Position numbers and translations under genes: made by a program. A stretch of 64,000 nucleotides of DNA from JASHUC01 sp035523875 (lineage in GTDB: Bacteria > Pseudomonadota > Gammaproteobacteria > Steroidobacterales > Steroidobacteraceae): assembly GCA_035523875.1 (NCBI GenBank), contig DATKPY010000036.1:62001-126000 (forward strand), written 5' to 3'. Positions 24,593-31,834 of the stretch are shown piece after piece. The notes under the pieces were generated by a model. That model ran no database searches. It saw only the letters and a list, made by a program, of their open reading frames with translations, and had not been told where the DNA came from. Numbering within the stretch: the first letter of the stretch is position 1; each line of letters begins with the position of its first letter.

Positions 24593-25447
24593 ATGAACGG
24601 CGATGTCGATCTGCTCGCCTCCTACTGGACGCTCGCCGTGGGAGCCGAGCCGCATACCGACCACGAGTACAGCACCTGCGGCTTCCGCGAGCGCGTGGCG
24701 AACGCCGCGCGCGCCGGGTTCAAGGGAATCGGCATCTGGCACTCCGATCTCGACCACACGCTCGAGAAGCTCACCCTCAAGGAGATGCGCGCGATCCTCG
24801 ATGATCACGGCATCGAGCACGTCGAGCTCGAGTTCCTCACCGACTGGTTCGTCACCGGGGAGGCGAAGAGGCGCTCGGATGCGCAGAAGCGCAAGCTGTT
24901 CACCGCGGCCGCGGAGCTGAGCGCGCGCTCGATCAAGGTCGGCGACTTCGCGCGCCAGAGCTGTCCGATGCCGCAGCTCATCGAATCGTTCGCGACGCTT
25001 TGCAAGGAAGCCCACGAGGTGGGCGCGCTCATCGGCTTCGAGATGATGCCCTTCTGCGTCATCGACTCGCTCGAGTCGGCGCGCACGCTCGTCGAGGGCG
25101 CCGGCGCGAAGAACGGCGGCATCTTCTTCGACCTGTGGCACATCGTGAAAATCGGCATCCCGTATGAGGCGGTGGCGCGCTTTCCCAAGCGCTACATCGT
25201 CGGCGTCGAGATCAACGACGGCTACTCCAAGGAGCACTCGATGCCCGAGCTCACGGTGGAGACGACCCAACACCGGCAGCTCTGCGGCGAAGGTGAGTTC
25301 GACGTGCGCGGCTTCATCGAGCAGATGCGCCCGCTGTGGGGCGGGCCCTGGGGCATCGAGGTGCTCAACAAGGCGCTGCGGCAGCGGCCGATCGAGGAGG
25401 TCTGCCGGCGCGCCTTCGATACCACCATTGCGGAGTTTCGCCGCTAG
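24593..25447 (+). CDS. sugar phosphate isomerase/epimerase-like TIM barrel protein
   Basis: A 284-residue protein of the xylose-isomerase-like TIM barrel family (AP endonuclease family 2). Strand ends with metal-type residues are recognisable: GIGIWHSDLDH, HVELEFLTDW, IGFEMMPFCV, IFFDLWHIVK, VGVEINDG, GEGEFDVRGFIEQM and WGIEVLNKAL. The gene lies 33 bases upstream of the dehydrogenase E1 alpha gene and may be in its operon. Family members include sugar epimerases and dehydroshikimate dehydratase; the sequence alone does not distinguish a sugar from a carbocyclic or aromatic-precursor substrate. Confidence 0.85.
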   Translation: MNGDVDLLASYWTLAVGAEPHTDHEYSTCGFRERVANAARAGFKGIGIWHSDLDHTLEKLTLKEMRAILDDHGIEHVELEFLTDWFVTGEAKRRSDAQKRKLFTAAAELSARSIKVGDFARQSCPMPQLIESFATLCKEAHEVGALIGFEMMPFCVIDSLESARTLVEGAGAKNGGIFFDLWHIVKIGIPYEAVARFPKRYIVGVEINDGYSKEHSMPELTVETTQHRQLCGEGEFDVRGFIEQMRPLWGGPWGIEVLNKALRQRPIEEVCRRAFDTTIAEFRR

Positions 25448-25479
25448 GCGCTCCCGCGCAGCGAAGGGGACCACTCGAC

Positions 25480-26469
25480 ATGGCTACCACGGAACCGAGC
25501 AACACGGAGCTGCGCGCGCTCTACGAGCGCATGCTCCTCATCCGGCGGATGGAGGAGCGGCTGCGGGCCGATGCGGCCGCGGGCAATCTTCCGGGCGCGG
25601 TGCACCTCTACATCGGCCAGGAGGCGATCGCGACCGGGGTTTGCGCGCGTCTCGCCCACAATGACTGGATCACGAGCACGCACCGCGGCCACGGGCACTT
25701 CCTCGCCAAGGGCGGAGACCCCAAAGCGATGATGGCGGAGATCTGGGGCAAGCGCACCGGGATCTGCAAGGGCATGGGCGGCTCGATGCACGTCGCGGAT
25801 TTCTCGAAAGGCATCATCGGGGCGAACGGCATCGTCGGCGGCGGCTTCGCGATCGCGACCGGTGCCGCGCTCGCAGCCAAGCTCACCCACGACCCACGCA
25901 TCGCGGTGGCCTTCTTCGGCGATGGCGCTTCCAATCAGGGCGTGTTCATGGAGTGCCTGAACGTGAGCAGCCTGTGGAAGCTGCCGCTCGTGCTCGTGTG
26001 CGAGCACAACCAGTTCAGCGAGTTCACCCCCGCGGCCGCCATCACCTCCGGTGAGATCGCCGACCGCGCCCGCGCGTTCAAGATTCCCTCGACGGTCGTC
26101 GACGGGAACGATGTGGTTGCCGTGTGGGAGGCTGCGGGCGAGGCGGTCGAGCGCGCGCGCCGCGGCGAGGGACCCGCATTCATCGAGGCGAAGACCTACC
26201 GCATCCAGGGCCACCTCGAGGCGGAGGATCTGTTCCTCGCCGGCGGCAAGTACCGCGAGAAGGAGGAGATCGAAGCGTGGCGCAAGCGCGACCCGGTCGC
26301 GCGCACCCACGAGCGGCTGATCGCGAGCGGCGTCGCCGCCGCGGATCTCCAGGCGATCGATGCGCGCATCGCGCAAACGGTGGCCGCCGCCGTCGCGTTC
26401 GCGCAAGAGAGCGAGCCCGCGGACCCCGAGCTCGCATTCGACCTCATGTTCGTCGGCCAGAAGGCTTAA
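25480..26469 (+). CDS. 2-oxo acid/acetoin dehydrogenase E1 component, alpha subunit
   Basis: A 329-residue ThDP-dependent E1 alpha subunit. It has the ThDP-Mg motif GDGASNQGVFMECLN ending near HNQ, the THRGHGHFLAKGG loop that lines the cofactor, and the C-terminal YRIQGHLEAED. The length and TELRALYERMLLIRRMEE start are typical of acetoin dehydrogenase (AcoA-like) and pyruvate dehydrogenase E1 alpha. It pairs with the beta subunit 15 bases downstream. The real substrate (acetoin, pyruvate, a branched or aromatic-derived 2-oxo acid) is undecided. Confidence 0.92.
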   Translation: MATTEPSNTELRALYERMLLIRRMEERLRADAAAGNLPGAVHLYIGQEAIATGVCARLAHNDWITSTHRGHGHFLAKGGDPKAMMAEIWGKRTGICKGMGGSMHVADFSKGIIGANGIVGGGFAIATGAALAAKLTHDPRIAVAFFGDGASNQGVFMECLNVSSLWKLPLVLVCEHNQFSEFTPAAAITSGEIADRARAFKIPSTVVDGNDVVAVWEAAGEAVERARRGEGPAFIEAKTYRIQGHLEAEDLFLAGGKYREKEEIEAWRKRDPVARTHERLIASGVAAADLQAIDARIAQTVAAAVAFAQESEPADPELAFDLMFVGQKA

Positions 26470-26484
26470 ACAGAGAGACACCCC

Positions 26485-27456
26485 ATGGCCCGCAAACGCA
26501 TCATTCATGCGATCAACGAGGCGCTCATCGAGGAGATGAGCCGTGACCCGAAGGTCATCGTGTACGGTGAGGACGTGGAGCTCGCGATCATGGGCGACAC
26601 GCGCGGTCTCCTCGACCGCTTCGGCCGCGACCGCATCCGCAACACCCCGATCTGCGAGGCGACGCTCACCGGCATGGCGGTCGGCGCCGCCGCGGCAGGC
26701 TGCCGCGTCGTGCTGCACATCATGTTCTCCAACTTCATCTACACCGGCTTCGATGCGATCGCGAACCAGATGGCGAAGCTGCGACTCATGACCGGCGGCC
26801 AGGCCGTCATGCCGATCACCGTCATCGCGAGCTACGGCGGCGGCGGCTCGAACGCCGCGCAGCACTCCGACAGCGGCTACCCGGTGCTCATCAATCTCGG
26901 CGGCGTGAACGTCGTCATGCCCGCGACGGCGGCGGATGCCAAGGGGCTCCTGAAGACCGCGATCCGAGGTGACAACCCGACCTTCTTCATGGAGGCGGGC
27001 GGCCGCGGTGGGGAGATGGGCGAGGTGCCCGACGGGGACTACACGATTCCCTTCGGCAAGGCCGCGACCGTGCGCGAGGGCAAGGATGTGACGATCGTCG
27101 CGATCGGCTCGATGCTGAAGCCCGCGCTCGAGGCGGCCAAGCGGCTCGAGGCCTCGGGGATCGAGGCCGAGGTGATCGACCCACGCACGCTCGTGCCGCT
27201 CGATGAGGATGCGCTCGTCGCGGCGGCCGCCAAGACCGGCCGCGTGGTCATCGCCGATGAGGCGCGCGACCGCTGCAGCGCCGCGAGCCACATCGCCGCG
27301 GTGATCGCCGATAAGGCCTTCGGTTACCTGAAGGCGCCGGTCAAACGCGTGACCGTGCCGAACGTGTGCATCCCGTACGCACCGAACGCCGAGAAGCGCG
27401 TGATTCCGGATGCCGAGCGGATCGCGCGGGTGGCTACCGAGACGGCACGGGCCTGA
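26485..27456 (+). CDS. 2-oxo acid/acetoin dehydrogenase E1 component, beta subunit
   Basis: A 323-residue E1 beta subunit, transketolase-like. Family blocks are INEALIEEMSRDPKVIVYGEDVE, the NTPICEATLTGMAVGAAAAG motif holding the ThDP-facing Glu, HSDSGYPV, and the C-terminal transketolase domain (VEVIDPRTLVPLDEDAL-like, VIADEARDRCS, VCIPYAPNAEK). It is 9 bases upstream of a stand-alone lipoyl protein, so E1 alpha, E1 beta and the lipoyl carrier form one unit. No E2 acyltransferase or E3 gene is present, unlike canonical complexes. Confidence 0.93.
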   Translation: MARKRIIHAINEALIEEMSRDPKVIVYGEDVELAIMGDTRGLLDRFGRDRIRNTPICEATLTGMAVGAAAAGCRVVLHIMFSNFIYTGFDAIANQMAKLRLMTGGQAVMPITVIASYGGGGSNAAQHSDSGYPVLINLGGVNVVMPATAADAKGLLKTAIRGDNPTFFMEAGGRGGEMGEVPDGDYTIPFGKAATVREGKDVTIVAIGSMLKPALEAAKRLEASGIEAEVIDPRTLVPLDEDALVAAAAKTGRVVIADEARDRCSAASHIAAVIADKAFGYLKAPVKRVTVPNVCIPYAPNAEKRVIPDAERIARVATETARA

Positions 27457-27465
27457 GAGCTGCCG

Positions 27466-27708
27466 ATGCGCGTGAACCTCAAGTTGAACCGGGTCGGGAT
27501 GAACATGCAGGAGGCGACGATTGCCAAGTGGCACAAGCAGCCGGGCGAGACGTTCGCGACGGGCGATCCGCTCTATGAGATCGAGACCGAGAAGGTGACG
27601 CAGGAGGTGACCGCGAGCGCCGACGGGACGCTACTCGAGATCTTCGTGCCGGCAGGTGAGAACGTCGCGGTCGGCGCCCCGGTGTGCGCGGTGGACGTGA
27701 AACTGTAG
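27466..27708 (+). CDS. stand-alone lipoyl (biotin/lipoyl attachment) domain protein
   Basis: An 80-residue protein consisting of a single lipoyl domain: strand-rich KLNRVGMNMQEATI, the hairpin loop with Lys43 in IETEKVTQEV, and the mirrored half ASADGTLLEIFVPAGENVAVGAPV. The GMNMQEATI and ETEKV motifs favour lipoyl rather than biotin attachment. It lies 9 bases after E1 beta. In a normal E2 this domain is followed by a peripheral-subunit-binding domain and a catalytic core; here the gene ends after the lipoyl domain, so the acyl acceptor must be elsewhere. The reading frame looks complete, not truncated. Confidence 0.9.
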   Translation: MRVNLKLNRVGMNMQEATIAKWHKQPGETFATGDPLYEIETEKVTQEVTASADGTLLEIFVPAGENVAVGAPVCAVDVKL

Positions 27709-27713
27709 CGCGA

Positions 27714-27736
27714 CGCGAGAGTCTGAGACTCTCGCG
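27714..27736 (+). terminator. perfect 10-base hairpin after the E1-lipoyl operon
   Basis: CGCGAGAGTC (27714-27723) and GACTCTCGCG (27727-27736) form a perfect 10-base-pair stem with the 3-base loop TGA, starting six bases after the lipoyl gene stop. No T-run follows, so it may act as a Rho-assisted terminator or 3'-end stabiliser rather than a classic intrinsic terminator. The next gene starts 31 bases downstream. Confidence 0.55.
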
Positions 27737-27766
27737 GCCCGGCCGACTTTGGCGGAGGATGCGAGC

Positions 27767-28903
27767 GTGGACGTGAACTACAACCTCATCTCCTGCGACG
27801 ACCACCTCGATCTCAATCAGCTGCCGGAGGACCTCTGGACCGAGCGCCTGGCGCGTGGCGATCGCGAGCGCGCCCCGCACGTCGAGTCGCGCGATGGCAT
27901 GTGGATGTGGATGTGCGAGGGCAAGCCCTGGGGGCCGTGGACGGGGCGCACCAAGGGCTCGGGTGCGCCCAAGCCGATCTACACGGCCTTCGATCGCGGC
28001 GGCGTCACCGATCTCACCGAGCGGCGCCCGGCCGTACCGCAGCTGCGCCTCGCGGATATGGACCGCGACGGCATCCACACGCAGGTCATCTTCGGCCCGG
28101 TGACCTCGATCAAGAGCGAGGATCAGCCGTTCGCTGACGAGCTGCACCGGGTTTACAACGACTGGCTCGGCGAGTTCTGCACCGCGGCGCCCGAGCGGCT
28201 GCTCGGCGTGCCCATGTTGCCGCTCAATCCGGAGTCGGCGGCGAAGGAGGTCTACCGGCTCGCCGAGCGCGGCGAAGTGCGCCAGGCGAACCTGCAGATC
28301 GCCTCGGCCGAGCCGCGCCTGCACGATGCGCGCTGGGAGGCGCTGTGGAACGCGCTCGAGGAGACCGGCATCGTGCTCTCCTGGCACGTGACCGTGTTCG
28401 CCCCGCCGGCCGGTGATCCCGGCCGCGGCAACATTGCCGGCAACTTCACGCACATGAAGGGATTCATCACGCAGTTTCTGGACGCCTTCGTCGACCTGTT
28501 CGCCTGGGCGATCCTCGAGCGGCATCCCAAGTTGAAGATCGTGATCGCCGAGTCCGGCGCGGGCTGGCTCCCGTGGGTGGTCGAGGAGCTCGACTACCGG
28601 CACTGGCGCACCTGGGAGGCGGAGGCGTACTACCGCGACAAGGGCGGCATTCCGCAGAAGACCAAGCCCTCGGAGCTGTTCAAGCGGCAGATCTACTCCA
28701 CCTTTCAGCAGAGCCCGGTGACGATGCGCCTCCTCGAGTTCTACGGGGACAACCTCCTCTGGGCAACCGACTATCCGCATCCCGACAGCATCTGGCCCAA
28801 CTCCATCGCGACCCTGAAGCGCACGATGGGCCACCTGCCGCCGGCGATGGTGCAGAAGATCACCCACGACAATGCCGCCAAGCTCTACCGCCTCAACGTG
28901 TGA
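27767..28903 (+). CDS. amidohydrolase family 2 protein
   Basis: A 378-residue amidohydrolase-2 (COG2159) protein. The N-terminus has ISCDDHLDL where other family members have the HxH metal pair; the first His is replaced by Asp. Later motifs VLSWHVTVF, IVIAESGAGWLPW and LWATDYPHPDS give the remaining metal and catalytic positions. GTG 27767 is chosen because GGAGG lies eight bases before it; the TTG at 27749 has no such site. It follows the E1-lipoyl operon after a hairpin. A decarboxylase or hydrolase role on aromatic acids or ring-fission products is the family expectation. Confidence 0.85.
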   Translation: MDVNYNLISCDDHLDLNQLPEDLWTERLARGDRERAPHVESRDGMWMWMCEGKPWGPWTGRTKGSGAPKPIYTAFDRGGVTDLTERRPAVPQLRLADMDRDGIHTQVIFGPVTSIKSEDQPFADELHRVYNDWLGEFCTAAPERLLGVPMLPLNPESAAKEVYRLAERGEVRQANLQIASAEPRLHDARWEALWNALEETGIVLSWHVTVFAPPAGDPGRGNIAGNFTHMKGFITQFLDAFVDLFAWAILERHPKLKIVIAESGAGWLPWVVEELDYRHWRTWEAEAYYRDKGGIPQKTKPSELFKRQIYSTFQQSPVTMRLLEFYGDNLLWATDYPHPDSIWPNSIATLKRTMGHLPPAMVQKITHDNAAKLYRLNV

Positions 28904-28930
28904 GGGGCGGATGCGCCCGAGGAGCCTCGA

Positions 28931-29368
28931 GTGAAGTGTCCCCAGTGCCAGACGGAGCTCACCGCGACCAAGCGCCACAAGCTCGCGGTCAACTACTGCC
29001 CCACTTGCAAGGGGATGTGGCTCGAGCACGCCGAGCTCGAGCAGCTGGAGGACGAGGTCTTCGACTTCGGGGAGCACGCCAAGGGGACGCTCGTCTTCGG
29101 CTCGCAGCCGACCACCCACCCCTGCCCCGAGTGCGGTGTGGCTTTGCGAAGCTTCCGCTATCGATTCTACGAGCTCGCGATGGAGCTCTGCGTGAACCAG
29201 CACGGATACTGGCTCACCGACGATGAGGACACCCGCGTGCTCGAGCTGATGAGAAACGAGGAGCGGGAGATGCGGCGCAAGCTCCGTGCCGAGGACCGCT
29301 GGGCCGCGACGCTCAGGCAGATGCGCTCGCATTCCTTCCTGAGCAAGGTGCGCGATCTATTTCACTGA
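28931..29368 (+). CDS. TFIIB-type zinc-ribbon protein
   Basis: A 145-residue protein that starts with a TFIIB-type zinc ribbon: Cys-x-x-Cys in MKCPQCQTEL and again in YCPTCKGMW, followed by LEHAELEQLED, the pattern seen in small bacterial zf-TFIIB proteins. A second Cys pair (HPCPECGVAL, with MELCVNQHGYWL) suggests a second ribbon. The C-terminus is helical and charged (LRQMRSHSFLSKVRDLF). GTG 28931 is the start, 27 bases behind the amidohydrolase stop. It converges with an SDR gene. The function is unknown. Confidence 0.8.
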   Translation: MKCPQCQTELTATKRHKLAVNYCPTCKGMWLEHAELEQLEDEVFDFGEHAKGTLVFGSQPTTHPCPECGVALRSFRYRFYELAMELCVNQHGYWLTDDEDTRVLELMRNEEREMRRKLRAEDRWAATLRQMRSHSFLSKVRDLFH

Positions 29369-29413
29369 GCCCGTTTCCCCCGCGCCTTGGCGCAGATCGC
29401 CCGCGCCTTGCCG

Positions 29414-30187
29414 CTAGAAGGCGATGTGCTCCATGTAGCCGCCGTCGACGTGCAGATTCTGCCCGACGGTGAAGCCGGACTTCGGGCTTGCAAAAAAAGC
29501 CACCGCGGCCGCGATGTCCTCGGGCTTGCCGAGCCGCCCGATGACGCAGTGCTTGAGCGCATCCTCGTACGCCGCCGGCGCGCGCTGGCGGATGTGGTCC
29601 CACGGGCCGTCCTCGAAGTAGATCGGTCCCGGGGAGACCATGTTGACGCGCACCCCATCCTTGGCGACTTCCTTGCTCAACTGCGCGCCGTAGGCGATGA
29701 GCGCGGCCTTGCACGACCCGTAGGCGAGAATGCCCGGGGCGCGCAGCGCCTTCGACATCACCCCCGAGATGCTCGCGATGAAGACGATCGCGCCGGATTT
29801 CGCGGCCTTGAGGTAAGGCAGCGCGGTCTCGCAGCCGCGCACGGCCGCCATGATGTCGGCCTGGAAGCCCGCCTCCCAGCCTTTCTCCCCGGCGATCGAG
29901 GGGGTGCCGGTCGTGTTGGAGACGAAGATATCGAGCCCGCCCAAGCGCTCCGCGGCGCTCTTGATCCACTCGATGTAGTTCTCGCGCTGCGTCACGTCGA
30001 CGGCATCGCCGATCGCGTTCACGCCCTGCGCCTTGAGCTCGCGCACGGTGCGCTCGACGTTCGCCGCCGTGCGCGCGCAGATCGCGACGTTGACGCCCTC
30101 CGCGGCCAGGAGCTGCGCGATCGAGAGTCCGATCCCGTGCGTGGCGCCGGTGACGATCGCCTTGCGGCCCTTGAGCTCGAGATCCAT
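29414..30187 (-). CDS. short-chain dehydrogenase/reductase
   Basis: A 257-residue classical SDR: TGATHGIGLSIA cofactor motif, DAVDVTQ, SNTTGT in place of the usual NNAG, catalytic Ser in FIASISGV, and YGSCK as the Tyr-xxx-Lys pair, with the closing LHVDGGYMEH. It lies 17 bases downstream of the vanillin/salicylaldehyde-type aldehyde dehydrogenase and is evidently co-transcribed, forming a two-step alcohol-to-acid pair if the SDR oxidises an aromatic alcohol. The direction and cofactor are not determined. The Asn-to-Thr change at the NNAG position is the only unusual point. Confidence 0.92.
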   Translation of the reverse strand: MDLELKGRKAIVTGATHGIGLSIAQLLAAEGVNVAICARTAANVERTVRELKAQGVNAIGDAVDVTQRENYIEWIKSAAERLGGLDIFVSNTTGTPSIAGEKGWEAGFQADIMAAVRGCETALPYLKAAKSGAIVFIASISGVMSKALRAPGILAYGSCKAALIAYGAQLSKEVAKDGVRVNMVSPGPIYFEDGPWDHIRQRAPAAYEDALKHCVIGRLGKPEDIAAAVAFFASPKSGFTVGQNLHVDGGYMEHIAF

Positions 30188-30204
30188 TGCGTTGCCCTCC
30201 GGCT

Positions 30205-31659
30205 CTAGAACGGATAGTGCCGCGGTCCGACCTGCACCGTGATCCAGCGAAGCTCGGTGAACTCGTGGATGCCGGCACGCCCGCCGAAGCGTCCGTAGCC
30301 GGAGCTCTTCACCCCGCCGAAGGGCATTTGCGCCTCATCCTGGACGGTCGGGGAGTTCACGTGGCAGATGCCCGAGTCGATGCGCTTGGCGATCTCGATG
30401 CCCTTGACGAGATCGCGCGTGAACACCGCGGCGGAGAGCCCGTACTCGGTGTCGTTCGCGAGCGCAACGGCCTCATCGACGCTCTTCACGCGCGTGACCG
30501 ACACCTGCGGACCGAAGGACTCCTCGCGCCACAGATCCATCTTGGGCGTCACGTGATCGATCACGATGCCCTTCATGATCGTGCCCTGGGTCTTCTCGCC
30601 CCCGGTGAGCACCTTCGCGCCCTGCGCGGCGGCCTCGGCGATGAGCTTCTCCACGCGATCCACCGTCGCGCGGCTCACGACCGAGGCAAGCACGAACTCG
30701 CCCTGGCGCGGATCCCCGCTCGGGAGGGCTGCGACGCGCTTCGCGAGCTTGGCGGCGAATTCATCGGCCACCTTCTCCTGAACGATCACCCGCTCCGTCG
30801 ACATACAGATCTGGCCCTGATTCGCGAACGCCCCGAAGACGGTCGCGCTCACCGCATCGTCGATGTTGGCATCGTCGAGCACGATGATCGGCGCCTTGCC
30901 GCCGAGCTCGAGGAGCACGGGCTTCAGGTATTTCGCCGCCGTCTGCGCGACGAGCTTGCCCACGCGGCTCGATCCGGTGAAGTTGACGCGCCGCACGGCC
31001 GGATGGGAGATGAGCGCCTCGGAGACCGCGCCCGCATCCTTCGCATCGTGGGTGATGACGTTGACGACGCCCTCCCCGAGGCCCGCTTCCTTGAGCACGG
31101 TGCCGATCAAGCGGTGCGTCGCCGGGCAGATCTCCGAGGCCTTGAGCACGACGGTGTTGCCGCAGGCGAGCGGCATCGCGACCGAGCGCACGCCGAGGAT
31201 CACCGGAGCGTTCCACGGCGCGATGCCGAGCACGACACCCACCGGCTGACGGAAGGCCATCGCCATCATGCCAGGCACGTCCGAAGGGACGACCTCGCCG
31301 GTGATCTGCGTGGTCATCGCGGCTGCCTCGCGCAGCAGCATCGCGCCGAAGTGCACGTTGAAATGACCCCAGCCCATCGTGCAGCCGGTCTCGGCGAGCA
31401 TCAGCGTCGCGAACTGCTGCGCGTGGGACTCGAGGAGCTCCGCGGCCTTGTTGAGCTTGGCGCGGCGCTCGTTCGGACCGACGGCCGACCACTTGGGGAA
31501 CGCCTTCGCCGCGGCGTCGGCCGCCGCCTTCGCGTCCTCGGGCGAGGCTGCCGCCGCGCGCGTCGCCACCTCTCCGGAGAGGGGATTCTGGCGGTTGAAC
31601 GTGGCGGAGTTCTTGGCCGACACATCGCGGTCGCCGATCAGTAGCTGCACTTGTTCCAT
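30205..31659 (-). CDS. aldehyde dehydrogenase, vanillin/salicylaldehyde dehydrogenase type
   Basis: A 484-residue NAD(P)-dependent aldehyde dehydrogenase. Motifs are IAPWNAPV, FTGSSRVGK, LELGGKAPI and the nucleophile region NQGQICMSTERVIV. The GQICMSTER block recurs in vanillin and salicylaldehyde dehydrogenases (Vdh/LigV/NahF), in contrast to the QVCTAGSR block of the gene at 18458. It starts at ATG 31659 and is followed 17 bases later by an SDR. If correct, it would oxidise vanillin from the lignostilbene-dioxygenase-type enzyme to vanillate, which after demethylation enters the protocatechuate pathway encoded here. The specificity claim rests on motif recognition. Confidence 0.85.
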   Translation of the reverse strand: MEQVQLLIGDRDVSAKNSATFNRQNPLSGEVATRAAAASPEDAKAAADAAAKAFPKWSAVGPNERRAKLNKAAELLESHAQQFATLMLAETGCTMGWGHFNVHFGAMLLREAAAMTTQITGEVVPSDVPGMMAMAFRQPVGVVLGIAPWNAPVILGVRSVAMPLACGNTVVLKASEICPATHRLIGTVLKEAGLGEGVVNVITHDAKDAGAVSEALISHPAVRRVNFTGSSRVGKLVAQTAAKYLKPVLLELGGKAPIIVLDDANIDDAVSATVFGAFANQGQICMSTERVIVQEKVADEFAAKLAKRVAALPSGDPRQGEFVLASVVSRATVDRVEKLIAEAAAQGAKVLTGGEKTQGTIMKGIVIDHVTPKMDLWREESFGPQVSVTRVKSVDEAVALANDTEYGLSAAVFTRDLVKGIEIAKRIDSGICHVNSPTVQDEAQMPFGGVKSSGYGRFGGRAGIHEFTELRWITVQVGPRHYPF

Positions 31660-31834
31660 CTGGGTCTCCGGATCAGGGGCCGCGTGCCAAGGCTTCGAGG
31701 AGCGCGGCCCGTGACTCGATTATGTGGGTATGGCGCACGGCTTGGGGGCGGTGAGCTTATGAACAGGGGCGCGCGGGCGTCAAGTTGCGCGCACGACCGC
31801 GCGAGCGGCCTCCCGATTGGCTCGGCGGCGCCGA

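Noticed and set aside
27749..27766. TTG start for the amidohydrolase at 27767
   Set aside because: It has no ribosome site, while GGAGG lies at the right distance before GTG 27767.
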